Shown piece after piece: positions 10,869 through 21,959 of a stretch of DNA of 64,000 nt (position 1 is its first letter; each line of letters begins with the position of its first letter). Under the pieces are notes generated by a model. That model worked only from the letters and a program-made list of their open reading frames with translations, made no database searches and was not told the origin of the DNA. Origin of the DNA: Codonopsis lanceolata (taxonomy: Eukaryota; Streptophyta; Magnoliopsida; Asterales; Campanulaceae); the NCBI GenBank assembly GCA_013146195.2, contig CM028379.1, positions 56,989,693 to 57,053,692 on the forward strand, read 5' to 3'. Both the position numbers and the translations under genes were made by a program.

Positions 10869-10920
10869 CGAACTACGTTTGAGTCGATTCCTTTATTAAG
10901 TGATACGTGGCGGCCTACAT
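10869..10920 (+). other. Conserved stem-loop motif, copy before 3' LTR
   Basis: GAACTACG, then TTCCTT, AAG and TACGTGG. It is related to 6744-6800 and nearly identical to 51691-51744 in TE-D, about 255 bases before the 3' LTR. Confidence 0.5.
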
Positions 10921-11564
10921 TAGTAGGTCAGACCATCGAGCACTTAATTTGCATATCTGCTTAAAAACTGCGATAACCTGCTATAACTGACTAAAAATGT
11001 CTAGGATATGGAGGTTTGTTTCATGTTATAAATTGGTACATTATAACTGCTACCTGTTACATTTTTCTCCCTCGTTTTACAAATTGAACGAAATTGGAGA
11101 GTCTATTCTTATCAACGATGTTCGTCTACTCAGTAAGCTGCGGGTTACCCGTAGACTCCATCGTTGAGGGGCTCTGTAGACACCCCAATTTCGTACCCCT
11201 GGTATGTGACATGACATAAAATATCAAGACTTGTTAAAACATTAACAAATGTCAAGTTACAGGGTCAAAAGTGCAAAAGGACAAAGCAGGATGTGCAAAA
11301 GGATGAATTGCAGGGACCAAAGTGCACAAAAAGGGAGAAGTTTGAAAATGGGCATGGCCACCCCCAAAATTGGGCATGGCTCCCAATTTTCATGGGCATG
11401 GCGCCCAATTTAGCTGGTTGCGCCCAATTTTACACTACGCTGCGCCCAATTTCTTCATCGCCGCACTATTCACTTGCCGTAAAGCCCAAATCGATCTGCG
11501 CAATTTACAAACGGTTGAAGCGCGAAAAAGGAATTTTAATTCCTTCTGAGTCCTCAGTTCAGCC

Positions 11565-11572
11565 TATAAATA
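11565..11572 (+). promoter_or_regulatory. TE-A LTR TATA box
   Basis: TATAAATA within CCTATAAATAGAGG, a strong plant TATA context. The transcript should start about 30 bases downstream. Confidence 0.75.
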
Positions 11573-12062
11573 GAGGCTCTCAGTCGATCATTCAGCATAG
11601 AATTCCTTCGATAAAATTCTCTGCGTTATCGTTACGCTGGAGAAATAGAGAGTGATGTGAGATAGTGAGCGATCACCTCAAAAAGCCTCGAAACTCTGCC
11701 AAACCTCCTCCAAACACAAAACCAACCGGTAGAAGTGAACCTTAGCCCCCCAGCTAGGTATCCACCCTTTTTCCCCGATCCAAAAATCGTGGAAAGAGCA
11801 GTTGCTCTGCCGATTTAAAAAGGCCAAATCGGCCGAGAAATAAGCCGTTATTACGCGATTTCGACTACCTCAAGCCAACAAACAACCAAACACAAACAGT
11901 TACTCTGCCCAAATCCCTAGGCCAAAAGTAACTTTCAGAAGCAGTCCAAATTCACACAACACACAACAACAACAACAAAAAGATTCCCTCTCCCTGAAGG
12001 ACAGAGCGAGCACACCCTAGGCTGTTTATAAGTTTTATTTTAAAAGTCTTTCATTTTGTAAA

Positions 12063-12137
12063 AGTATTATTTCCAATCCGGCCAAATGTAGATATATAAG
12101 CAGTTGTGCTGCCCGGATTTAGTTAGGAAATAGTACT
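12063..12137 (+). other. Leader stem-loop, copy 1
   Basis: The 5' arm AGTATTATTTCCAATCCGG pairs with CCGGATT and GGAAATAGTACT; the six bases TAGTTA bulge out. The loop carries the AGCAGTTGTGCTGCCC motif. It lies about 500 bases downstream of the TATA box, inside the expected transcript. Confidence 0.6.
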
Positions 12138-12223
12138 AAATATAGTCGTTGTTATGGTCAAATATTTTCAGATATATTTGTAATTATTTGCTTTATTTAT
12201 TCATTAAAGTCTTTACTTATAAA

Positions 12224-12298
12224 AGTATTATTTCCAATCCGGTCCAATGTAAATATATAAGCATTTATCTTTGCCGGATTTAGTTAGGAAATAATACT
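12224..12298 (+). other. Leader stem-loop, copy 2
   Basis: Tandem duplicate of the previous stem-loop, shifted by 161 bases. The second arm reads GGAAATAATACT, which pairs perfectly with the first. TE-D has a single copy at 31986-32053. Confidence 0.6.
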
Positions 12299-13150
12299 AA
12301 ATGTAGCATTATTATGGCCAAATATTTTCAAGTATATTTGTGATTATTTGTAAAAGAGGCGGTTGCAAGTCGTAAATAATATAGATGTAATGGATGTATT
12401 TGTAGGCGATTAATGCTTTATTTATCATTAAATAAATATAACAAAAGCATACTTTAGCCAAAAACCGTTTTGAGACGAAGAGCGAGTTGGGTGCCTAGCA
12501 CCTTCCCAACTCGTAACTTAGCCTCCGAACCCGTTTTCATTATCTCTGGTTTTCTTTTTTTGGTTTTGCTTTATTTATTCCTTAAAATAAAGATGACGAC
12601 TCTAAAACATTTTCGATCCAGTGGGGCCTCGCAACATCTTTCTTTGCACTTTCATGTTCTCCCCTAAAAAAGGGAGAATGAGAATGGAAAGGTGATGTAT
12701 TCCTATGTCCTGGTATCCCCTAAACAAGGGATAACTTGACGTAGAAAACCCAAAGCATCCATAGTGATCTGAGATAAGCCATAAGGCTATTTTCATAAAA
12801 TCCATAGTGGGGGCGCTGCAACATTCCTTCCTTGCACTTTCACGTTTTCCCCTAAAAAAGGGAGAATGAGAATAGAAGGGTGATGCATTCCTATATCCTG
12901 GTATCCCCTAAACAAGGGATAACTTGACATAGAAAACCCAAAGCTCCCATATTGGATCAAAATCCACTAAAGGCAACCGAGGCGCATTCCAACGCTTTTT
13001 TCGAGCAAAGACTCCTCTCGCACTTTTGATTTCGTCCTCCCCTAGACAAGGGAGGGTGGAACGGGAGCAGTGGATGTCACCGCATCCGCACGTACGCGCA
13101 CCCCTATCCAAGGGCCCGTGGGGCGCGGGACCCATTCCCGGGAACCCACA

Positions 13151-14936
13151 CCTTCACTTTCTTCCATCAACCCCATCATTGATAGACCCACCACAATCAC
13201 CATCACCACCTCAAATTTCACCATTAACCCAAAAATTAATTTTGATTTTATTTTATTTCCATTTATAATTCAGTATTCCTTCCTTCAAAGTAACCTATTT
13301 GTAAAAATCATTATTTACACTATCACCACAACCTTAAATTTCACTATTTACAAACCCAAGTTCAAAATTTTGAATTTTCAAATTTTCAAATTGAAACTGA
13401 ATCTCGTATATATTTAAAAATTTGTTAATTTTAAAATCTAACAACTTCGTATTTCACCTAAACCAACACTATCATTCCCACAATCTGCGATGCCGCCATC
13501 CATGTAATCACCGCCACTTCCATTACCACCACTGCCATTACCACCACCAAGAAACACATTCACATAGCCTTGCTGAAATAAAAAAATCAAATCTCTTTAA
13601 TTAGCTTCCGTTTAGTTAGACTTCTTTCTTCACACGTCTCTCTCTTCGTAGGTGCTATCCTCTTTCGATGTCAGATCACTAAGGAAGGATACAATTTGAT
13701 TTTAGGATGTGACTCGTTGAAAGGATAATTGTAAATTTTGGTTTTATTCTCTAACAAAACACGCTGATTCATCAACTGGGGGTCTCTATTTTTTTTCATC
13801 TTCTTGACTTAACCACTTTTCTTAGCTTAGGGTAATTACTAATCATGTTACAGAAGTGCTTAATATCTCGATACTCACCTACAAATCGATTTTTATAGTT
13901 ACAACTTTTCATATATCTCTAATAATGTTTTTCTCAAACACATTTTAAAAAAGCACGACCATATTATTTTTAAGATTCAAATAAAGTTTTAGTCTCTCAA
14001 CTTAGTGAGTGTATTTTCATCATATTATAAAATATTGGACGACATATGTAATGATAATGGTAGTTGCGGGAATCTGATAAAAAAATCGATATATGAAATG
14101 AACAGAATTCAGAAATGTAGGACCTAACATTAAAATAATGTCAAGGGATCAAATTATTATTTGATTATTCATGGAATTGATTTTTCTATGACAAATTACT
14201 TATTTGACTTTAATTAATGGTGAGTGATTGCTTAAAGTTTGGGCTATTTTTGTCAAAACATTATTTTTTATGATGGTAAATTTATTTGTTTTATCCTTAA
14301 TTAATAAATGGTGGGTAATTTATTTGGTGAAAATTTATTTTTTTCATCTATTAATTTGTAAGAAACAACCTTTAACGTTTGATAGGTAGAGAGATTTATA
14401 GGTTGAGAGATAAATTTCAATCTTTAAAACAATGTTTAGCATACTATTAATTGCAGCTTATTTGAAGTGTCAATTTATAGGTTCTTTTGGTTAAAGTTTG
14501 ATCAAGTTGACAAAAAAAAAAATAATGAAAGTTGGGTTTTTTTTTTTTTTTTTTTTGTGAGGGGATGGGGGTGGGGGGAGAGTATATTTTAGTCTCCATT
14601 AGTCAATATTTTCCGGCTATGGAGGGGAATTTCATTGCATTTTGTTCATATAATATAACAAGAACACTAAATTACCTTGGAAGAAAGTATCTTCACAATT
14701 GAATAAAACTGGTGAGATCTTTCTTTAATAATTATTTTAAATTATGCAAATTGCTGTGAAATCAGCCCCCTTAGTAATTATCAAACTGTGCTGAACATTG
14801 TTGGGGATCGCTGTGAAGACCTAAAAACAAGCATAAATAAAGAAGTGCCAGCCTTTAAAATCTCAGATCACAATGTAAATTTGGCTTATACTTTGATTTC
14901 ATGCTATTAATATTATCTTAATCTCTACCCTCTTCC
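13151..14936. other. Spacer upstream of the LysM gene, no gene seen
   Basis: The first 450 bases are low-complexity CA/CACC and AT-rich sequence. A run of about 22 T lies near 14540. No ORF with recognisable content and no transposon ends were found. The last few hundred bases should hold the promoter of the LysM gene. Confidence 0.5.
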
Positions 14937-14944
14937 TATAAATA
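14937..14944 (+). promoter_or_regulatory. TATA box of the LysM gene
   Basis: TATAAATA within CTTCCTATAAATAATTC, 67 bases before the ATG at 15011. A start site about 30 bases downstream leaves a short 5' leader of about 40 bases. Confidence 0.6.
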
Positions 14945-15010
14945 ATTCTCTTCATAATAACTGGAACTGGAAGCAATACCTCAAAACAGATACAGAAAAA
15001 GGCTAGTAAC

Positions 15011-15475
15011 ATGGCCAAGACATCAAACAACCGAGCTCCCATGTTTCTATGCATTGCTATGATTATCTGTCTTCTCTCTGTCATTTCAATGGTCGAAGGC
15101 AGGTTAAACATTGGAAGTAAGTCTTTAAACTATGTTCATTAAGAAGTGAGATTGTTTTTGCAGGAAATCATGTATTTCATGAAACATTTTCCAGTATTTA
15201 TTTATTGAAAATATATCCTTTCTCTATAAAGTATTTGTTTACATATTAGTGATATCTTTTCTCTTTCATTCATGAAATGAGCAGCTGGTTTCCAGAAGGC
15301 GAAATCTACCTTAGCATGCGAATCGGTGATCAGTGTGAATAGTGGGGATACTTGTGCTGAAATTATTCAGACGTACCAGTTGTCTACTGAAGTCTTTCAG
15401 CTTATCAACCCTAATCTCAATTGCGATGCGCTCTTTGTGGGTCAATGGCTTTGTGTTGATGGAATTGTGTCTTGA
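15011..15475 (+). CDS. Small secreted LysM-domain protein (98 aa, two exons)
   Basis: Coding parts are 15011-15116 and 15285-15475, joined across a 168-base intron with a GTAAGT donor and a GAGCAG acceptor. Splicing keeps the frame through a Thr codon (residue 36). Residues 11-30 form a hydrophobic signal peptide (MFLCIAMIICLLSVISMVEG). Residues 47-93 are one LysM module: CESVISVNSGDTCAEI, then FQLINPNLNCDALFVGQWLC. Four cysteines (47, 59, 82, 92) suggest two disulphides. LysM modules bind N-acetylglucosamine polymers such as chitin; plants have a family of such short apoplastic LysM proteins without a kinase. No transmembrane segment or GPI signal follows. The intron position just after the signal peptide supports a real host gene. 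Ligand and role are inferred from family only. Confidence 0.88.
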
Positions 15476-16074
15476 TTGAAGTTATAGAAACCAACTAGTC
15501 TTCAGAATATCCTAGAGTATTTCATTAATAAGGAGCTTGATGATAGACATGCTTCGTAATTGGATCTTTTTCATTTAACTATATAAGTAGCTTTGGACTA
15601 ATGGATCCATGGCTCTCTATTTGTTCTTGAAGTTAATGTCCTCTCTTTTACTTGTGGCTACTGGAATGATGAACTCGACGCAAAGTGTTCTTGCTTTTCA
15701 TGTAGTTATGCACTATTATAGTTCTACGAAATGTTTCGTGAGCAACAAATGTTCATTTTTCTCCATCGTTACATTGCTTCGTGAGTAGGATATAATCTCC
15801 TTCATTTAGATGCCAAGAATCAAATATTTCATTTGAAAAAGAAAAGAACAGACTGTATAAATCTGACCAACTCAACTAGCACCATATCATAATTAAGAGG
15901 CATAAATGACATTGTTTTAACACTCTAACAAATCTTTCTATTGCAGATACAAAAATCAGATATTGACACTGACACCCTTCAAGTCTCCACATTTGATATT
16001 TAGATCAACAGTCCGATCCTTGAAAACTTGAGCCCTCATCTTGAGTTTCAGAGCTTTATTAGTAGCTAAAGTAC
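15476..16074. other. 3' flank of the LysM gene up to TE-B
   Basis: AT-rich noncoding DNA with an AATAAG polyadenylation-like element near 15525. No other gene or repeat was seen. AGTAC at 16070-16074 is the TE-B target duplication. Confidence 0.5.
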
Positions 16075-16314
16075 TATTAGCCATATGTATTTAGGGGTAT
16101 ATATGTATTTTCTATACTTGTAATTAGTTAGGAAAGTTCCAAACCTTGGAGGAGAGGTTAGGTTATTCTTTGTATATATTATACCCTAATGTGATGAATA
16201 AGACAGGTAGTAGCAGCTCTTCAGCCGCATAGTTCTATTCTGTTCAGCCGCATAGTTCTGTCGCACTCTTTCTCTCTTTCTCACTTCCTGTTTCTCTCTC
16301 TTATAATCCTAACA
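16075..16314 (+). repeat. TE-B 5' LTR
   Basis: Runs from TATTAGCCATATG to ATCCTAACA. Both LTRs begin TA rather than TG. It contains TATATATTATACC as probable TATA element and a twice-repeated AGCCGCATAGTTCT. Confidence 0.92.
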
Positions 16315-16326
16315 TGGTATCAGAGC
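16315..16326 (+). promoter_or_regulatory. TE-B primer-binding site (initiator tRNA-Met)
   Basis: TGGTATCAGAGC directly follows the LTR, the standard copia primer site. The last LTR base plus the site creates an ATG at 16314. Confidence 0.93.
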
Positions 16327-16331
16327 CAACC

Positions 16332-17240
16332 ATGGAAGGCCTAACCCTTTCTACCGCAACAGGAAGTTCTTCAACCGATGCCTCAACCCAATCAAACAAA
16401 TCCAATCCTCTTCCTATCTTCTATAATCCCAATGCCATTATGGGACAAACGTATCTCACCAAAGAAAATTATGTTAACTGGAGTGGGCTGTTTAAGACCA
16501 TGCTTAGAACCCACAAACTTTTGTTTGTTATTGATCCTACACCGCCGACAGAAATCCTACCCAATGGGAATAAAAACCCACTTCATGAATTATGGTTCTC
16601 GGCAACAGACTTGGTGTGTGGCTGGATTAAAGGCACTGTGACTCCAGCTGTATTACCTTATCTCAACTCTAGTAACACAACACCAAAGGCTTGGGAAGTT
16701 CTTGCCAAGCTATTTGGTGCAACTTCGGCTCTTCAAATCGAAAACTTGAAGGACAAGCTCCATGGGTTGAAGAAGGAGCCTAAAACATCAGTGTCTGATT
16801 ATTTGTTGAGTGCAACAAATATCGCTGATGCACTCACAGCAGCAGGAGAACCCGTGGATGAAAAGGAGCTAATTCAGCGTGTTCTTGGAGGACTTGGGCA
16901 GGAGTATAAGGAATTTCTCACCTCCACGGCTACATCAAATCTTCACCAAACTCTTACGGTTGATGATCTTACCGAGCTATTAATCAAAGAAGAGACATTG
17001 CAGAATAAATTTTCGGTTCCGCAACACCAATCGGTGGCCTTTGCCGCGGAAAAATCCAGCCCAACCGAACCTAGTTCTGTGGACAGTCAGGCCAATTATG
17101 CTACAAATCGTGGTAATGGAGGTAACAATAATAGGGGTGGCGGCCGACATCGTGGGGTTGGTCGTGGCAATAATAATTATAATGGTGGTCGTGGCAACAA
17201 TTGGAGAGCGAGAGGACGTGGACAAGGCAGAGGACGGGGT
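16332..17240 (+). pseudogene. TE-B gag region
   Basis: Copia gag with LTKENYVNWSGLFKTMLRTH near the start, a UBN2-like middle (AWEVLAKLFGA, LHGLKKEPKTSVSDYL, VLGGLGQEYKEFLT) and a Gly/Arg/Asn-rich RNA-binding tail. I place the start at the ATG at 16332; an in-frame ATG at 16314 overlaps the LTR and primer site. Near 17240 the frame shifts, and the zinc knuckle CQLCFKNGHSAQTC continues in the next frame. The open frame itself runs on as nonsense to 17405. Confidence 0.87.
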
Positions 17241-20200
17241 CATATAATCATGGACAAGGCAGCTCTGGGCGTGGCATTCTGCCCACTCCTTACAACCCCG
17301 GTTCTTTCCCAAACATGCTGCATTCAGACGTTACATGCCAACTGTGTTTCAAAAATGGGCATAGTGCTCAAACCTGTAATCAACGCTTTAATGCAGCATA
17401 TGTAGGACAGACCGAGCTGTATATTCTTGATTCAGGTGTAACAAATCATATGACATCCAATCCCTCGACCTTCCACGATTATTCTCCATATTCAGGTAAA
17501 GATGATGTTGTTTTTGGAAATGGGTCTAAGCTTAACATCTCGCATATTGGCTCTTCTTCTCTTCTAGCTAATAATCGTTCTTTCTATCTCAATAATGTTC
17601 TGTATGTTCCTCAATTACACAAACCCTTATTATCTATCCGTCAATTTTCGAAAGATAATAATTGCTATTTTGAACTTGACTCTTGTGGTTTTCGTGTTAA
17701 GGACAATCAGACACATGAGATTCTTATTTCTGGCAGTAATTCGGGCGGATTGTACAAGCTTTCTTTCAATTCCAATTCTCAAGAAAGTCCCCTTGCTCTC
17801 ATTGGTGAACGTTCGAATCAAGACATTTGGCATGCTCGTCTTGGTCACCCATCTCATAAAGTTTTACAAGTTTTGTGTCAACAGGCTAGTCTTCCTATTA
17901 GTGGTCAAATAAGTGATAGTCACAAGTGTCATGTTTGTCCTTTGGGCAAATCTAGCAAACTTCCTTTTTATGTTCGTACGTTTAATGCATTGAATCCTCT
18001 TGATATGCTACATTTAGACGTATGGGGACCTTCCCCAGTTAAATCTATTCATGGCTATCGTTTTTATCTATCTGTTGTGGATGATTATTCTCGATTTGTA
18101 TGGCTTTTTCCTTTGTTTAACAAATCTGATGTCACAAGTGTCTTTGCTAATTTCAAAACTCAAATTGAAAATCAACTATCCCGTCGTATATCTGCTGTTC
18201 ATACTGTGAAAGTTGTTCAAACTGATGGGGGTGAATTTACTGGACGTATGTTTACTTCTTTTCTTTCAAAATTTGGCATTCGCCACCAACTTACTTGTCC
18301 ATATACCTCTCAACAAAATGGGGTAGTTGAACGTAAACACCGTCACATCGTTGAAACAGGTCTGTGTCTCATGTCTAAATCTAACGTCCCGTATCACTTC
18401 TGGTTAGAAGCTTTTAATACCGCTGTTTATCTCATCAATCGTCTCCCAATGCGACAACATCACTTCATATCTCCGTATCAGAAATTGCTTTTAAGAAAAC
18501 CTGACTATCGGTTTCTTAAAGTTTTTGGGTGTTTATGCTTTCCTCATATTCGTCATTATAACTCTCATAAGCTTATGCCCAGATCCGTACAATGCATTTT
18601 TCTTGGATATGATAATTGTCGTAAGGGTTACAGGTGCTTGGATTTGGTGAGTGGTCGTGTGTATATATCACGGCATGTGGTTTTTGACGAAACTCATTTT
18701 CCTCTTCAAAAGTGTGACAATGCTACAGGGCCAGTTATGACTTCTCCACCAAATGCTACAATGCTACACTCTGTCGGAAACCCGATCATGGTCTCCACTG
18801 AACCGCCAAGTGCTCCTCCACAGGCTGAACCATCTACACCAGTGACCATTCCTATTGCTCCAATCAATTCTGCTAGCAGTCCAGTTCAGCCTGCTGTTAC
18901 GCCACAAGCTCCAACCTTGCGACCAAGTTTTCAGTCCTCCCCAGTTCCGTTGCATATTACTTCAGATGATGCGGCTGTTTTTACTCTGTATTGTCGCCTA
19001 TTACCAGCAACTCAACGACAACTAGTCCACCTTCATCTTCTGATCTGGCCTCCTCAGCAAGCCCGTCTCAGGTCACTCCGGACTCCTCTCCTCCCCTTCG
19101 GTATCGCAGTGTTGCTGAGCTAATGCAGAACACGTCCCCGTATTCCCTTCCTCATGCCTTGGCAGCTCTCCGTAGTACTCCTCTCACTTATGAGCCGCGT
19201 ACCTTCAAGCAAGCTTCTCAGATTCCTCATTGGCAACACGCCATGACAGAAGAAATCTTGGCTCTCCATAAAAATAAAACTTGGCATCTCGTTCCTTTTG
19301 ATCCACGAATGAACATCGTCGGGTGTCGGTGGATCTACAAAGTCAAGCGGAAAGCTGATGGGTCAGTTGAACGCTACAAAGCCCGGTTAGTGGCTCAAGG
19401 ATTTAGTCAACAGGCTGGTGTTGATTTTGATGAGACGTTTAGTCCAGTGGTCAAGCCATCGACCATTCGCATTATTCTTGATGTTGTTCACTCTCACCGT
19501 TGGGACATTAAACAATTAGATGTTCGCAATGCCTTCTTAAATGGGGTCCTTCAAGAGGATGTGTACATGAAGCAGCCGCCGGGGTTTGTTTATCCCTTGG
19601 AGCCTAACCATGTGTGTAAATTGGACAAGGCATTGTATGGCCTTAAGCAATCCCCGCGTGCGTGGTATCATCGCCTTCAGACTTTTCTCATTGGTCATGG
19701 TTTCTTTAATAGTCGCTCAGATTCTTCTCTGTTCATTCGGCATACTGGCTCGTCCACCACTGTGATTCTCATCTATGTTGATGACATCATCATCACGGGT
19801 TCGTCATCTACGGAAATTACAGCTGTTATTGATACTATTTGTGACACATTTGATAGTCGTCAGTTAGGGGATTTGAGCGTCTTCTTAGGTCTTGAAGCTA
19901 CATGCAAGGGTGACACTCTTCACATCTCACAGATTCGGTATGCTATTGATTTACTTGATCGGTTTCATATGGCTGACTGCAAACCTGCCTCCACACCCAC
20001 GACACCTAATGCTCGGTTGCACTCCCTGGATGGTGATTTGGTGGCTGACCCTACACTCTACCATAGTATGGTTGGTGGGTTGCAGTATCTCACTCTCACC
20101 CGCCTCGACCTTTCTTTCGCCGTCAATCAAGTTTGTCAGTATATGCATCAGCCTCGGATGAGTCATTTTCAGGCAGCTAAACGGATCTTACGATTTGTTA

Positions 20201-20724
20201 AAAGGACCCTGCACCGTGGCCTTACCTTCTACCGGTCTCATAGCCTTGCTATCAAGGCCTATTCTGATTTAGATTGGGCGGGTGACCCCAATGATCGACG
20301 TTCTACAACAGGTGCTTGCGTTTATGTTGGTCCCAACCTGGTCTCGTGGGCAGCAAAGAAACAACCCACAGTGTCTCAATCCAGCAGTGAGGCCGAATAG
20401 CGAGCTTTGGCTACCACTACCGCTGAACTTCGATGGTTTGCATACTTGTTTCGCGAACTCGACATCCACCTTGCTCCTCCATCTCTCTATTGTGATAACA
20501 TTTCTGCTCTCCATATGGCGCGCAATCCAGTGTTTCACGCTCGAACTCGTCACATAGAAATTGACTATCACTTTCTCCGGGAGTTGGTTACGTGCAGTTT
20601 CATACGACTTCATTATGTATCCTCTGACGATCAACTTGCTGATTTATTCACCAAAGGGGTTTCGAAACCTCGGTTCACCTCTTTGTCGTTCAAGCTGCAA
20701 CTTCCGTTCGGACGTTTAGCTTGA
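17241..20724 (+). pseudogene. TE-B pol: protease, integrase, reverse transcriptase, RNase H
   Basis: In order: zinc knuckle (about 17325-17370); protease YILDSGVTNHM (about 17419); integrase zinc region HARLGHPSH...CHVC and catalytic D, D, E within LHLDVWGP, QTDGGEF and NGVVERKHRH; reverse transcriptase with FSPVVKPSTIR, QLDVRNAFLNG and IYVDDII (about 19770); RNase H with AYSDLDWAGDPNDRRSTTG. A frameshift lies between 18991 and 19123, after the integrase. A TAG at 20398-20400 interrupts RNase H within SSSEAE; the frame then reads on to 20724. Key catalytic residues remain, so the breaks look recent. Confidence 0.92.
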
Positions 20725-20731
20725 GGGAGGG

Positions 20732-20969
20732 TATTAGCCATATGTATTTAGGGGTATATGTATTTTCTATACTTGTAATTAGTTAGGAAAGTTCCAAACC
20801 TTAGAGGAGAGGTTAGGTTATTCTTTGTATATATTATACCCTAATGTGATGAATAAGACAAGTAGTAGAAGCTCTTCAGCTGCATAGTTCTATTTTGTTC
20901 AGCCGCATAGTTCTGCCGCACTCTTTCTCTCGTTCTCACTTCCTGTTTCACTCTCTTATAATCCTAACA
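20732..20969 (+). repeat. TE-B 3' LTR
   Basis: Matches 16075-16314. It is preceded by the polypurine tract TTGAGGGAGGG and followed by the duplicated AGTAC. Confidence 0.92.
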
Positions 20970-21201
20970 AGTACGATTTCAAGGATTGGATTTTCACTTG
21001 ATTGTGACAGAACATTAAAAAAATCACAGGCAAGATTGGAACCAAATAGTACAGACTCAAGAATTTAACCAAAGGCCTCCTCTCAAGCTCTGTCTTTTGA
21101 GGGTTACATAAAACAATTGTAAATTCCATGAACATAGACTGATCGCAATCAATGATTGTTGGTTAATTAATCCAATTCTTGAATTAATTAATTAGTATAT
21201 A

Positions 21202-21378
21202 CTTCGTCCGTTCCGGGCAAAAAGTCAATTATTCCATTTTTTGATTTTTCACTTAAAGAATCCACTTTAAAAAATTAAGGCATAAAAGTGTCATTTTATT
21301 ACTAAAGAGCTATTAAAAGTATAATTTTCTTAAAAAGTCTGACTTTCAAACGGGGATTCTTTGCCCAGAACGAGGGCG
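21202..21378. mobile_element. Stowaway-type MITE 1
   Basis: Flanked by TA on both sides. Terminal inverted repeats read CTTCGTCCGTTCCGGGC on the left and, on the reverse strand, a near match with TCGTTCTGGGC on the right. No ORF. A related copy lies at 29941-30124, sharing the central AAAAGTGTCATTTTATTACT-like block. Confidence 0.8.
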
Positions 21379-21959
21379 TAATACTTTGATCTATTTCTGC
21401 ACTAAAATCAAATTCTCGAATACTACCAATCTAAGTGGTCAAATATGATGCTATTTAAGTAATTAATGATAATACAATTAGTATTTTCTTTCATGAAATT
21501 TATCTTGAAATCTTTGTTTCAATTATTTCGTTGGACTTGACATTTACAACCCATTACTCATTACCCAACCCAACCCATTAATATTTTTGGGTTGAAAGGA
21601 AACTTTTTATACTATAAATTCATGTTTTTTGGGGAAAAAGTCAGGTTATGATGGGTCGACCCATTGCTCCTATCAACCTGACCCATTTCGACCAGTTTGA
21701 TATTTGAATTCTAATGAGTTTCAACCTGTTACCCATTCCTATCGGACCCCTAAACCCAATCGAACCCAACCAATTGGCAAACCTATTGTTCATCGATCCA
21801 ATCCAAGAGTGTGTAGGCCAATTAAGGATAAAACAATGACAACAAACCTTGGTGCAATTCACTGTTTTGTACCCGCCCAGTATACTTAATGCGAATTTCC
21901 CCAACCAATTTTAGCTTTTGTTAGATGTTGAGAATGGTTAACTCCCAAAGTCATACTAC
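21379..21959. other. Spacer, no gene seen
   Basis: AT-rich. The first part resembles 30133-30260 (shared CACTAAAATCAAATTCTCGA), so MITE and flank seem to have been copied together. No coding sequence was recognised. Confidence 0.45.

Larger units (their letters stand above)
2622..13150 (+). mobile_element. TE-A: gag-only Tat/Ogre-like gypsy element (TR-GAG type)
   Basis: Two LTRs (5' remnant 2622-3257, full 3' copy 11175-13150) flank a primer-binding site, one intact gag ORF and 4.8 kb of noncoding DNA. No protease, reverse transcriptase or integrase is visible in any frame. The gag resembles that of the Tat/Ogre branch of Ty3/gypsy, and a tRNA-Arg-like primer site fits Ogre elements. LTR elements that keep only gag have been described in plants as TR-GAG. 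The tandem arrays near the 3' end also fit known Ogre-type 3' untranslated regions. The 5' part of the 5' LTR was displaced by the LINE. Confidence 0.85.
11175..13150 (+). repeat. TE-A 3' LTR (1976 bp)
   Basis: Starts TGTAGACACCCC and ends GGGAACCCACA (TG...CA). A purine-rich stretch, GTTGAGGGG, lies just upstream as the likely polypurine tract. Inside are a U3 with repeated GGGCATGGC/GCGCCCAATTT motifs (11349-11450), a TATA box, five copies of an AGCAGTT..CTGCC motif, two tandem stem-loops (12063-12298), and a U5 made of three related units. The TE-D 5' LTR at 31124 has the same start and the same order of parts. Confidence 0.93.
16075..20969 (+). mobile_element. TE-B: Ty1/copia element, nearly complete but broken
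   Basis: Two LTRs of 240 and 238 bp, an initiator-Met primer site, gag-pol in copia order (protease, integrase, reverse transcriptase, RNase H), a polypurine tract and a 5-bp duplication AGTAC on both sides (16070-16074, 20970-20974). By eye the LTRs differ at about eight bases plus a 2-bp indel, so the insertion is fairly young. Two frameshifts and one stop disable it. Short LTRs might place it near the Ale/Retrofit branch, which I did not test. Confidence 0.95.

Noticed and set aside
16980..17312. ORFs antisense or in other frames of TE-B gag
   Set aside because: Shadows of the Gly/Arg/Asn-rich coding repeat.
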